Assembly: GCA_023663915.1 (NCBI GenBank)
Contig: JAMPGN010000013.1
Span: 1 to 34,497, forward strand
Source: Eubacterium sp.
GTDB taxonomy: Bacteria; Bacillota_A; Clostridia; Lachnospirales; Lachnospiraceae
Direction: 5' to 3'
Length of the DNA: 34,497 bases
In this document: piece by piece, positions 16,333 through 24,684 of the stretch
How positions within the stretch are numbered: the stretch's first letter is position 1
Layout of the letters: every line of letters begins with the position of its first letter
The notes under the pieces: model-generated
Databases searched by the model: none
What the model saw: the letters and a program-made list of their open reading frames with translations, nothing else
Told to the model about the DNA's origin: nothing
Made by a program: the position numbers and the translations under genes

Positions 16333-18462
16333 ATGGACGTAAGTCAGTATCTCGAAATTTTCCTTGATGAAACAAATGAACACTTGCAGAACCTGAACAC
16401 ACAGATTCTCTCATTGGAGCAGGAACCGGATAATATGGATACGATCAATGAGATATTCCGTGCGGCGCACTCGTTAAAGGGTATGGCAGGTACTATGGGC
16501 TATAAGAGGATGCAGAATCTGACCCATGATATGGAAAATGTATTCTCTGAAGTTCGCAATGGTAACATTACCGTCAAAGCCAGTATGATCGACGTGCTGT
16601 TTCAGTGTCTTGATGCCTTGGAGGAGTATACCACGAATATACGCGAGAATGCTGACGAAGGCACCAATGACAATGAGCCGTTAATCAAAGAATTGAATAT
16701 TATATTAAATGGGGACGAAGATGACGCTGAGGAAGAAACTGCGGAAGCCGTCGTAGAAACGGCGGCAGATGTGCCTGCAGTGGATACCGGTGATAAGAAG
16801 TGGTTAGAGATCAAACTTGGGGACAGTGAGCGGAATGTCCTGAAAGAAGCGGCTAAACAGGGGAAGAAAGTATATGGTCTGACCGTCAAGGTACAGGAAT
16901 CCTGTATTCTGAAGGCGGCGAGGGCTTTTCTTGTATTCAAGGCGATTGAGGAAAGCGGTGAGATTATCGTATCCAGCCCTTCCGCACAGGATATTGAAGA
17001 TGAGAAATTTGAATTGGATTTCAGTCTCGTGATTGTATCGGATGCAGAATTGGATCAGGTGCTCACAGCGGCTAAGAATGTATCTGAAATAGAGGATGTA
17101 ATCGGCGACGTGCTGGATCCTGATCACGCGTCAGCGCCTGTGCAGGAAACTGCGAAAGAAGAACCTGCCAAGGCGGCAGCGGAGACAAAACCCGCCGCGG
17201 CGCCTGTGGCAGCGGCGACTACACCTGCGACAACGTCTGCCGTAGCGAAGACACAGAATAAATCCAAGAAGAAGGCGGACGAGAAGAAAACCTCTGCCAA
17301 TAAACCGGTAGTGAACAGGACTGTCAGGGTTGATATTGAGAAGCTGGACACACTGATGAATCTTGTAAGTGAGCTGATCATTGCAAAGAACTCGCTTGTA
17401 TCGGCATCTACAGCGTCCGGTTCTGTTAATTCCGCAGTGAATGAGCAGATCGAATATCTGGAGAGTACGACCACGTCACTGCATGAATCGGTTATGAAGG
17501 TACGAATGGTACCTATCGAGAGTACTGTGAGCAAGTTTCCCCGTATGGTTCGTGACCTGCAGAAAACTTTAGGCAAGAAGATGGAACTGTACATGTCGGG
17601 TGAAGAGACAGAACTCGACCGTACCGTGGTAGATGAGATCGGTGATCCTCTGATGCATCTGCTCCGTAACTCCGCAGACCATGGTCTGGAATCCGCGGAG
17701 ATCCGCAGGGAGAGAGGAAAGCCGGAAGTAGGCTCTATCTTCTTAGAGGCATATCAGGATGGTAATAACGTAGTCATCGAGGTGAGGGATGACGGTAATG
17801 GTATTGACACGGAAGCAGTCAGAAATAAAGCCATTGAGAAAGGCATTATCACACCCGAACAGGCGGAGAACATGAGCGAGAAAGACAGTATCGATCTGCT
17901 ATTCCACGCAGGTTTCTCTACGGCAAAAGTCGTTTCTGACGTATCCGGAAGGGGCGTAGGTCTTGATGTTGTAAAATCCAAGATCGAAGCCTTGAGCGGT
18001 GAAGTAGAAGTAAAGAGCAAACTCGGAGAAGGAAGTTCGTGGATCATAAGACTGCCTTTGACCTTGGCGATCATTCAGGCTCTTATGGTGGATATCGGCA
18101 ATGAAAAATATGCGATTGCCCTTGGCTCGATTCAGACGATCGAGGATATTTCGCCCAAAGATGTGAAGCTTGTGGAGGCGAAAGAAGTGATCCAGCTGCG
18201 TGACCTTGTTATTCCGCTTATTCGTCTGAATGAGGTCCTGGATATCGAAAGCAAGAAAGATCCTAGTGAGAATCTGGTAGTCGTGGTTGTTAAGAAGGGC
18301 GACAAACAGGCGGGTCTGGTTGTGGACGAACTGATCGGGCAGCAGGAGATCGTAATCAAATCGTTAGGTAAATACATCAGCAAGTGCAAGATCATCAGCG
18401 GCGCAACTGTCCTCGGTGACGGTGAAGTGGCACTGATTCTGGATGCCAATACATTGATTTAA
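16333..18462 (+). CDS. cheA: Chemotaxis histidine kinase CheA
   Basis: CheA transfers phosphate to CheY and CheB in response to receptors. The 709-residue protein has the full domain series: HPt domain (1-~110, phospho-His H46 in AAHSLKGMAG), CheY-binding P2 domain (about 155-260), an Ala/Pro/Lys-rich linker (about 265-325), dimerisation domain (about 328-400, MNLVSELIIAKNSL), ATPase domain (N box HLLRNSADHGLES, G1 DDGNGID, G2 SGRGVGLDVV) and a CheW-like domain (about 565-709). All signature motifs are intact. It is followed 20 bases later by cheW. Confidence 0.97.
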   Translation: MDVSQYLEIFLDETNEHLQNLNTQILSLEQEPDNMDTINEIFRAAHSLKGMAGTMGYKRMQNLTHDMENVFSEVRNGNITVKASMIDVLFQCLDALEEYTTNIRENADEGTNDNEPLIKELNIILNGDEDDAEEETAEAVVETAADVPAVDTGDKKWLEIKLGDSERNVLKEAAKQGKKVYGLTVKVQESCILKAARAFLVFKAIEESGEIIVSSPSAQDIEDEKFELDFSLVIVSDAELDQVLTAAKNVSEIEDVIGDVLDPDHASAPVQETAKEEPAKAAAETKPAAAPVAAATTPATTSAVAKTQNKSKKKADEKKTSANKPVVNRTVRVDIEKLDTLMNLVSELIIAKNSLVSASTASGSVNSAVNEQIEYLESTTTSLHESVMKVRMVPIESTVSKFPRMVRDLQKTLGKKMELYMSGEETELDRTVVDEIGDPLMHLLRNSADHGLESAEIRRERGKPEVGSIFLEAYQDGNNVVIEVRDDGNGIDTEAVRNKAIEKGIITPEQAENMSEKDSIDLLFHAGFSTAKVVSDVSGRGVGLDVVKSKIEALSGEVEVKSKLGEGSSWIIRLPLTLAIIQALMVDIGNEKYAIALGSIQTIEDISPKDVKLVEAKEVIQLRDLVIPLIRLNEVLDIESKKDPSENLVVVVVKKGDKQAGLVVDELIGQQEIVIKSLGKYISKCKIISGATVLGDGEVALILDANTLI

Positions 18463-18482
18463 GCAGAGGGAGGGACAGTGAC

Positions 18483-18935
18483 ATGGAAGAATTAAGAGTA
18501 GTTGGGGAAACAACACAGTTCATTGTGATCAAGCTTGGTGATGAACAGTATGGAATCGATATCAAATTTATAGACAACATCGTGAGAATGCAGCATATCA
18601 CCAGAGTGCCCAAGGTTGATAATTATTTCAAGGGCGTTATCAATCTGCGCGGTGAGGTTATCCCTGTTATGAGTATCCGTATCAAAATGGGACTTGAACC
18701 GGATGTTGAGACGAAAGCCACAAGGATCATTATTCTGAAGCTGGAACAGCAGGGAATGATTGGCGTGATGGTAGATGAGGTCAAGGAAGTAGTTACTTTG
18801 GAGAATAGCCAGATTGAGAAGATCGGATATGATTCCAAGGAGGAGATGCGAAGTTTCTTAAGCGGAATCGGTAAGTGTGACGGTGGACTGATCTCTCTGT
18901 TGGACTTAAATTCCGTTGTACTTGAAAACGTATAG
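18483..18935 (+). CDS. cheW: Chemotaxis coupling protein CheW
   Basis: CheW links CheA to chemoreceptors. The 150-residue single-domain protein contains FIVIKLGDEQYGIDIKFIDNIVR, RVPKVDNYFKGVINLRGEVIPVMSIR and GVMVDEVKEV, the standard CheW core. It lies between cheA and cheC, with AGAGGGAGGG as ribosome binding site. Confidence 0.96.
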   Translation: MEELRVVGETTQFIVIKLGDEQYGIDIKFIDNIVRMQHITRVPKVDNYFKGVINLRGEVIPVMSIRIKMGLEPDVETKATRIIILKLEQQGMIGVMVDEVKEVVTLENSQIEKIGYDSKEEMRSFLSGIGKCDGGLISLLDLNSVVLENV

Positions 18936-18946
18936 GAGGACTTAAA

Positions 18947-19561
18947 GTGGGCGAGATTACCTTAGAGGAAATGTCAAATGAATATTTTGATGTTTTGAAA
19001 GAGTTAGGCAATATCGGCGCCGGTAATGCGACGACTGCGCTTGCACAGATGATGCAGTGCAAGGTAGACATGTCGGTGCCGCAGGTCAGATTGTTAGAGT
19101 TTAAAGAGATGGGCGAGATGATGGGCGGTGAGGAGACAATCATGGCTGGTATTTATCTCGCGATCGAGGGGGATATTACAGGCAGTATCATGTTTCTTCT
19201 GGAGAAACAGGCGGCCAGACATCTTGTGAATAAGTTAATGGGAATGGAGATCGCAGGGGAGGAGTTTTCTGAGATGGAGTTCTCGGCGCTTAAAGAGGTT
19301 GGTAATATCATTACGGGCGCTTACTTAAACTCACTTTCGAGTCTGACGAATCTGGTAATCTACCCATCTGTTCCTGCTTTGACGGTAGATATGGCAGGGG
19401 CGATTTTAAGTGTTCCTGCAATACAGTTTGGAGAGCTTGGTGATAAAATATTATTAATACAGACACAGTTTTTTGATGAAATGGTTTTAGACGGATATTT
19501 TATCTTGGTTCCGGATCTGGACTCATACAGTAAGATATTATCCGCTTTGGGGATCGGTTAA
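18947..19561 (+). CDS. cheC: CheY-P phosphatase CheC
   Basis: CheC dephosphorylates CheY-P and is activated by CheD. The 204-residue product starts at GTG preceded by AGGAGGA. Both phosphatase signatures are intact: E19/N22 in KELGNIGAGNATTAL and E117/N120 in KEVGNIITGAYLNSL. It lacks the SpoA domain that FliY has. With FliY this gives two separate CheY-P phosphatases in one operon, as in B. subtilis. Confidence 0.95.
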   Translation: MGEITLEEMSNEYFDVLKELGNIGAGNATTALAQMMQCKVDMSVPQVRLLEFKEMGEMMGGEETIMAGIYLAIEGDITGSIMFLLEKQAARHLVNKLMGMEIAGEEFSEMEFSALKEVGNIITGAYLNSLSSLTNLVIYPSVPALTVDMAGAILSVPAIQFGELGDKILLIQTQFFDEMVLDGYFILVPDLDSYSKILSALGIG

Positions 19562-19614
19562 GATCGTAAACTGATAAGTGTAGAACGACAAGTGTAAACA
19601 GGAGATGTCATATT

Positions 19615-20100
19615 ATGGGCAAAGTGATAAAGGTCGGTATGGCCGATTTGAACGTATGCGTCAGTCCTGACAGCATTACTACATTGGGACTGGGTTCATG
19701 TGTTGGGATTGCTATCCGTGATCCGGTGACGAAGATTGGCGGATTGGCACATGTTATGCTTCCGGACAGCACTTCTATCCGCATGAACTCAAATATTCCT
19801 AAATTTGCGGATACGGGGATAGAGGAATTGGTTAGGCAGGTAGTGGCGAAGGGTGCAAACAGAGGGCGTCTGGTGGCTAAGATTGCAGGAGGAGCGCAGA
19901 TGTTTGCGTTTCAGAGTGCGAACGACATGGTTCGTGTAGGTGAGCGGAATGTTGAGGCTTCCAAGAAGAAGCTTGCGCAGCTTAAGATACCGCTCTTGGC
20001 GCAGGATACAGGCAAGAACTATGGAAGAACCGTTATTTTCTATCCGGAGACAGGAGATTTCGTGATCCGTGCGGTAGGCAAGTCGGAGACTGTGATCTGA
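19615..20100 (+). CDS. cheD: Chemoreceptor glutamine deamidase CheD
   Basis: CheD deamidates receptor glutamines and binds CheC, exchanging partners as CheY-P rises. The 161-residue protein has the catalytic Cys29 in TTLGLGSCVGIAIRD, His46 in LAHVMLPDS and a Thr at 23, matching the family's Cys-His-Thr triad. The ending KNYGRTVIFYPETGDFVIR is also typical. It is 53 bases downstream of cheC. Confidence 0.95.
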   Translation: MGKVIKVGMADLNVCVSPDSITTLGLGSCVGIAIRDPVTKIGGLAHVMLPDSTSIRMNSNIPKFADTGIEELVRQVVAKGANRGRLVAKIAGGAQMFAFQSANDMVRVGERNVEASKKKLAQLKIPLLAQDTGKNYGRTVIFYPETGDFVIRAVGKSETVI

Positions 20101-20131
20101 CAGATGGATAAAACGGTGGAAGGAATGTAGA

Positions 20132-20539
20132 TTGGATAACGAAGCTGTAAATATCAAAGAAGATACCGGCGAAAAAGGTATTAGCGAAGAGAATGCTGTT
20201 GATAATGATAATCAGTCTGAAATAGAAACCCCGCAGCAGAAGAAGGCAAGAGAAGAGCGGGAAGCAAGGGAACGGGAATTTCGGGCTAAGAAGCGCAGAT
20301 TGATCCCTCCTTTTGTTATGTTGCTTGCAGGCGCGGTCACAAGTATCACTATGCGTATGTTGCATTATGATACAAGAACCATGCTGATTATTTTATTAGG
20401 TGTTCTGATTGGTTTCTATATAGCTGGTTGTGTAATCAAAGGTATGCTGGACAGGTTTGAGAAACAGATTGAAGAAGCCGACATGGAAGAGGGCGAAGTC
20501 ATCGAGAAGGAACTCGCAGAAGAAGATAAACCGACCTAG
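20132..20539 (+). CDS. Small membrane protein of unknown function between cheD and sigD
   Basis: I do not recognise a named family. The 135-residue product starts at TTG with GGAAGG nine bases upstream. It has an acidic N-terminal region (1-~50), a highly charged Glu/Arg/Lys segment (about 36-57, QQKKAREEREAREREFRAKKRR), two hydrophobic stretches (about 58-75 and 83-103), and an acidic C-terminal tail. It probably sits in the membrane with both ends in the cytoplasm. Its place in the operon suggests a link to motility, but nothing in the sequence shows the role. Confidence 0.7.
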   Translation: MDNEAVNIKEDTGEKGISEENAVDNDNQSEIETPQQKKAREEREAREREFRAKKRRLIPPFVMLLAGAVTSITMRMLHYDTRTMLIILLGVLIGFYIAGCVIKGMLDRFEKQIEEADMEEGEVIEKELAEEDKPT

Positions 20540-20576
20540 ATTCGGAAGCGATTGTAAAGGATGAGTAGAAGCGCAT

Positions 20577-21359
20577 ATGGACGAGGCAGGCAGAAAGAAA
20601 TTATGGGAGGAGTATTCAAAGACAAAGGCTCCCGAAATCAGAGAAAAAATCATATTGGAGTACGCTCCGCTGGTAAAGGTTGTGGCAGGTCGGTTGAGCA
20701 TGTATCTTGGCTACAATGTGGAATATGAGGATCTGGTGAGTTATGGCATATTCGGTCTTATAGACGCGATTGATAAATTTGATTTTCTCAAAGACGTTAA
20801 ATTTGAGACCTATGCCAGTCTTCGGATCAGGGGATCGATTTTAGACCAGATACGTAAAATGGACTGGATTCCGCGCACGATCCGGCAGAAGCAGAAGAAA
20901 ATTGATGCCGTGATCAAAGAAATGGAAGTGCGTTATGGCAGGAGCGCTACCGATGAGGAGATTGCAGAGGGACTTGGGATTACGGAAGATGAATATCTGG
21001 ATTGGCAGTCCCAGATGAAAATCACTAATGTGGTGTCTTTGAATGAATTTCTGGAACAGGGCAGTGAGGTATCTAATGAGGCAAGCCACACGAGGAGTAC
21101 ACAGTTTGACAGCCCGGAGGAAGTTCTGGAGAGGGACGAATTAAAGAAGATGCTGGCGGAAGCGTTGGAACTTTTAACGGAGAAAGAGCGCAAGGTCATT
21201 GTTTTATATTATTATGAAGAACTAACACTAAAGGAAATCAGCAGTATCCTGGAAGTATCGGAATCCAGGATATCACAGCTGCATACAAGGGCACTTCAGA
21301 AGATGCGGGTAAAATTGGGAAATTATATCGGTATTCTGACAGAAGCAGGCGGGAAGTAA
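20577..21359 (+). CDS. fliA: Flagellar sigma factor FliA/SigD (sigma-28 family)
   Basis: This sigma factor directs late flagellar genes such as flagellin and chemoreceptors. The 260-residue protein contains region 2 (about 28-100, with LVSYGIFGLIDAIDKFD, KFETYASLRIRGSILDQIRKMDWIPR), region 3 (about 105-180, with RYGRSATDEEIAEGLGI) and region 4 (about 200-255, with LTEKERKVIVLYYYEELTLKEISSILEVSESRISQLH). These are the hallmarks of the FliA/WhiG/SigD group. The anti-sigma factor FlgM is not in this window. Confidence 0.95.
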   Translation: MDEAGRKKLWEEYSKTKAPEIREKIILEYAPLVKVVAGRLSMYLGYNVEYEDLVSYGIFGLIDAIDKFDFLKDVKFETYASLRIRGSILDQIRKMDWIPRTIRQKQKKIDAVIKEMEVRYGRSATDEEIAEGLGITEDEYLDWQSQMKITNVVSLNEFLEQGSEVSNEASHTRSTQFDSPEEVLERDELKKMLAEALELLTEKERKVIVLYYYEELTLKEISSILEVSESRISQLHTRALQKMRVKLGNYIGILTEAGGK

Positions 21360-21370
21360 CAGGTGTATAC

Positions 21371-22960
21371 ATGAATGGATATTTTAGGCTCGTGAACGAG
21401 GCGGACAAAACAAGCCTCAAATTGATTCCACCAGCCAAAGGAGGAAAACCGATCAACATCAATGATGTCATTGAGTATATGACGATGAAAGACTATGCGT
21501 GTGATCTTCCTTCGTTAAAACGTGCAGTTGATGCATCTGTGGATCATGAAATAATGTTTCTCTTAGAGCAGGGAAAAAGATCTCCCGAGCGCGAATGCTA
21601 TAAGCTGACGATCACACCGGATAAAATGCAGGCATATGCAAGAGTCTATGCGGCATCTGAGGGTGGTGTTGAGCTGACGATGGGAGAAATCCTGCGCGAT
21701 CTTGAGGCGAAGGGCGTTAAATACGGCATCAAAAAGGATGCGATTGAACAGTTTTTACAGAATAAGGAATATTGTGAGGATATATTGTTTGCAGAGGGTA
21801 TGCTGCCCACACGGGGTAAGGATGCCTATATAGAGTACAATTTTAATACTGATAAGAAAGCTAAACCCACATTAAAGGAAGACGGTAGTGTGGATTTCTT
21901 CAATTTAAATATATTGAACCACTGTAACAAAGGCGATGTTCTTGCTATCCTGCACAAAGAGGAAGAAGGGAAAGAGGGCAGGGACATTTTTGGAACACGT
22001 TTAAAACCGGCAGAAGTTAAGAAAGTAAAGTTAAAATTCGGCAATAACATTGATTTGTCAGAGGACGGTATGACGCTCACATCGCAGGTAGACGGGCATG
22101 TCGAACTGGTGGATGAGGAAGTGTTTGTATCAGACATGCTTGAAGTGGAGAATGTGGACAATTCCACGGGGAACATAGAGTATGAAGGAAGTGTTCAGGT
22201 CAACGGCAATGTCACCACGAACTTTACCGTAAAAGCGCAGGGAGATATTATTGTAAAAGGAGTTGTGGAAGGCGCTGTTCTGCAGGCAGGCGGTAATATT
22301 ATTATTGCCAGGGGCATGAATGGCATGGGGAAAGGCGCTTTGCAGGCAGGCGGCAATATCGTTGCCAAATTCCTCCAGAATGCTGATGCGCATGCGAGTG
22401 GATACATTGCATCGGAGTCCATACTGCACAGCAGGATCACAGCGGGCACAGAGGTAAATGTAGACGGCAGAAGGGGATTTATTACCGGGGGAAAGGTATG
22501 CGCCGCAGGCAGTATCAATGTCAAGACGCTCGGCTCGGAGATGGGCGCTGATACGACTGTTGAGGTGGGCGCCGACCCGACCATAAAGAACCGCATTGCG
22601 CAGCTGCAGAAATTGATTGAAGAAGATAAGAAAACATTACAGACTGTCCAGCCGGTACTTGTAGCGGCGAAACAGAAGATGAATCAGGGCATTAAGCTGA
22701 GTCAGGAACAGCTTAGGCATATACAGTCACTCGCGCTCGTCAATCAGCAAAAGAGTGAAGCGGTTAAGGCAAATGAGGCAGAACTGCAGGAGATGATGGA
22801 ACTTGCAGGCAATACTACGGAGGCACAGGTCAGAGTGAAGGGAATGGTCTATCCCGGTACGAAGATATGTATCGGTGATGTCTCCATGACCGTGCAGAAG
22901 AACGCACAGTACTGCCGGTTTGTCAGGGAACGCGGTGATGTCAGGATAGCTCCATTTTAA
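21371..22960 (+). CDS. FapA-family (DUF342) protein
   Basis: The 529-residue protein has the FapA layout: an N-terminal domain (about 1-170), a middle right-handed beta-helix of short Gly-rich repeats (about 250-390, for example QVNGNVTTNFTVKAQGDIIVKG and AGGNIIIARGMNGMGKGALQAGGNIV), and a C-terminal coiled coil (about 410-480) followed by a small beta domain. FapA-like proteins occur in many Firmicute and Vibrio motility loci; in Vibrio FapA has been linked to flagellar assembly and signalling. The exact function here is not known. It lies directly after sigD. Confidence 0.85.
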   Translation: MNGYFRLVNEADKTSLKLIPPAKGGKPININDVIEYMTMKDYACDLPSLKRAVDASVDHEIMFLLEQGKRSPERECYKLTITPDKMQAYARVYAASEGGVELTMGEILRDLEAKGVKYGIKKDAIEQFLQNKEYCEDILFAEGMLPTRGKDAYIEYNFNTDKKAKPTLKEDGSVDFFNLNILNHCNKGDVLAILHKEEEGKEGRDIFGTRLKPAEVKKVKLKFGNNIDLSEDGMTLTSQVDGHVELVDEEVFVSDMLEVENVDNSTGNIEYEGSVQVNGNVTTNFTVKAQGDIIVKGVVEGAVLQAGGNIIIARGMNGMGKGALQAGGNIVAKFLQNADAHASGYIASESILHSRITAGTEVNVDGRRGFITGGKVCAAGSINVKTLGSEMGADTTVEVGADPTIKNRIAQLQKLIEEDKKTLQTVQPVLVAAKQKMNQGIKLSQEQLRHIQSLALVNQQKSEAVKANEAELQEMMELAGNTTEAQVRVKGMVYPGTKICIGDVSMTVQKNAQYCRFVRERGDVRIAPF

Positions 22961-22970
22961 TATTTTAAAA

Positions 22971-23000
22971 GTGATAAAACTTGCATGATCTGTATAGAAT
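22971..23000 (+). promoter_or_regulatory. Possible internal promoter upstream of the 106-aa gene
   Basis: GTGATA (22971-22976) is 18 bases from TAGAAT (22995-23000), in a 98-base gap that is one of the longest inside the operon. The -35 box is poor, so this is only a weak candidate for an internal sigma-A promoter. Confidence 0.25.
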
Positions 23001-23058
23001 AAGCAGCAGTAGGAAACGTCGTATGTGAAAACGGTCATATAACGGGAGGCAGGGTAAG

Positions 23059-23379
23059 ATGGCAATAGGATTTGTTGAACTTCAGGGACAGATCACGAGG
23101 GCACAGGATTTTACAACGGTCAAGCATAATGAAGATACCAAGGGCATGGTTGAACAGGCGAATTTCGGGCAGCAGATGACCAAACAGGTTGAAAAGCAGG
23201 TCAACAGGGTCAATAAGGGTGATCAGCCGGAGTATCATGAGCGCAAGTTTGACGCCAAGGATAAAGGCAGCAACGAGTATCACGGTGACGGCGGACAGGC
23301 ACGGAAGAGGAAGAAGACTGAAAATCCTGATGGCAAAGTACTCATGAAAAAGGCGGAAAAAATCGATTTTTCTGTTTGA
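23059..23379 (+). CDS. Small polar protein of unknown function in the flagellar operon
   Basis: The 106-residue product is wholly hydrophilic, with no membrane segment or Cys. It begins MAIGFVELQGQITRAQDFTT, continues with a Gln/Asn/Lys-rich region (QANFGQQMTKQVEKQVNRV) and ends in a Gly- and Lys/Arg-rich tail (DGGQARKRKKTEN) that is probably disordered. From memory, similar short proteins sit at the same place in other Lachnospiraceae flagellar operons, but I know of no assigned function. ACGGGAGGCAGGG before the ATG is an acceptable ribosome binding site. Confidence 0.75.
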   Translation: MAIGFVELQGQITRAQDFTTVKHNEDTKGMVEQANFGQQMTKQVEKQVNRVNKGDQPEYHERKFDAKDKGSNEYHGDGGQARKRKKTENPDGKVLMKKAEKIDFSV

Positions 23380-23411
23380 AATACCATGGGCATAGAAGGG
23401 AACGGAGAAAG

Positions 23412-24650
23412 ATGAGTGCAACAGAAATTATTCTGATTGTTATCGGGGTGGCGGTATTCCTGTTAGGGTATCTGATGCCTGCCAGAAAAAAAGATATAGA
23501 CGAAGAGGTACAACTGATCAGCGAAGACGAGGTCAGAAAAATGGTTGCCGGGGAAGTGGAACATGTCAAGGAGAGAATTGACGATATCGTCGAGGAGACT
23601 GTCAGTTATTCGATGGAGAAGGCAGAACGGGCGATGGAGCGGCTGACCAACGAAAAGATCATGGCAGTCAACGAATACTCGGATACCGTACTGGAGGAAA
23701 TCAATAAGAATCATAAAGAAGTGGTATTTCTGTATGATATGCTGAATGATAAGCATGATAACCTGATGTCCGCCATCAATGAAGCGACAGTAGCAGCGGA
23801 TGAGATCAAGCAGACTGTAAAAGATGCTGAGATCACGGCGAACGAGGCTGCGGACAGGCTTGATGCGGTGATGCAGGCGATTGACGAGGCGGAAGAAACG
23901 GTTCAGGATGCAGAAAATACAGCCATGCGGGTAGAAGATGCGTCACAGAGGGCAATGAATACGGTTATTCAGGCGGTTGAGAGCGCAAAGAGTAGTCTTG
24001 CGGTGATCCGCAGCGCCGGAGCTTACCGTGAAGAAACGGTTCAGAGGGCACAGGAACGGATTCCAAATGAAGACATCACGAAAGTTCCGGAGCAAGGGCC
24101 GGAAGAAATGTCTGCGGCAATGGGCAGGGTGGAAACTGCCAGAGAAGAAACGTGGAAAGAAAACGCTGAGAGTGCGGTAGATGAACCGGAGTCGGATATG
24201 GTTATGGCGGATGAAGCCCCGGTGGTTTCCGGACGGGTAATTCATGCGGCGCCAGATGCAGAAGAAGAGACGGAAGACTTTAAACCGATTTCGCCTAGAC
24301 GGGTGGAGATCATTCATCAGCCGGACGGCGATTATGTGGCTGAGAATGCTGAGGAGATGTCTACCAGCGAGGCATTTGCAAACATGGGTATTTTTGGCCC
24401 GAAGACAGAGAGGGCGGAAGTGCCGGTCAAGAAGACGAGGCTGCGGAGAAGTACCAGGCGGGATCGGGTACAGGAGAACGCTTCCGGCGTGGATATACAG
24501 TTTGCCCAGGGGAGGGATAACGGGCGTAATAGTAACGAGAGAATCCTGGAACTGCATAAAGCGGGCAAATCGAATATGGCGATTGCCAAAGAACTTGGTC
24601 TGGGGCTTGGTGAAGTAAAACTGGTTATTGATCTGTTTGAAGGGATATAG
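23412..24650 (+). CDS. SwrB-like membrane-anchored coiled-coil protein with C-terminal HTH (DUF6115-like)
   Basis: The 412-residue protein has an N-terminal membrane helix (about 4-23), a long coiled-coil/alpha-helical region (about 30-210), an acidic variable region (about 210-345), a basic patch (KKTRLRRSTRRDR) and a C-terminal helix-turn-helix (about 373-412, ERILELHKAGKSNMAIAKELGLGLGEVKLVIDLF). This anchor / coil / HTH layout and its position after sigD and before rpsB match B. subtilis SwrB (YlxL), which promotes hook-basal body maturation and sigma-D activation. The SwrB link is inferred from layout and synteny. The ATG at 23412 (GGAGAAAG upstream) is preferred over the in-frame ATG at 23376, because the latter would place 12 charged residues before the membrane anchor. 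Confidence 0.8.
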   Translation: MSATEIILIVIGVAVFLLGYLMPARKKDIDEEVQLISEDEVRKMVAGEVEHVKERIDDIVEETVSYSMEKAERAMERLTNEKIMAVNEYSDTVLEEINKNHKEVVFLYDMLNDKHDNLMSAINEATVAADEIKQTVKDAEITANEAADRLDAVMQAIDEAEETVQDAENTAMRVEDASQRAMNTVIQAVESAKSSLAVIRSAGAYREETVQRAQERIPNEDITKVPEQGPEEMSAAMGRVETAREETWKENAESAVDEPESDMVMADEAPVVSGRVIHAAPDAEEETEDFKPISPRRVEIIHQPDGDYVAENAEEMSTSEAFANMGIFGPKTERAEVPVKKTRLRRSTRRDRVQENASGVDIQFAQGRDNGRNSNERILELHKAGKSNMAIAKELGLGLGEVKLVIDLFEGI

Positions 24651-24684
24651 AAGCTTGGGCTGATCGTATAAAAGGTGACAATAC

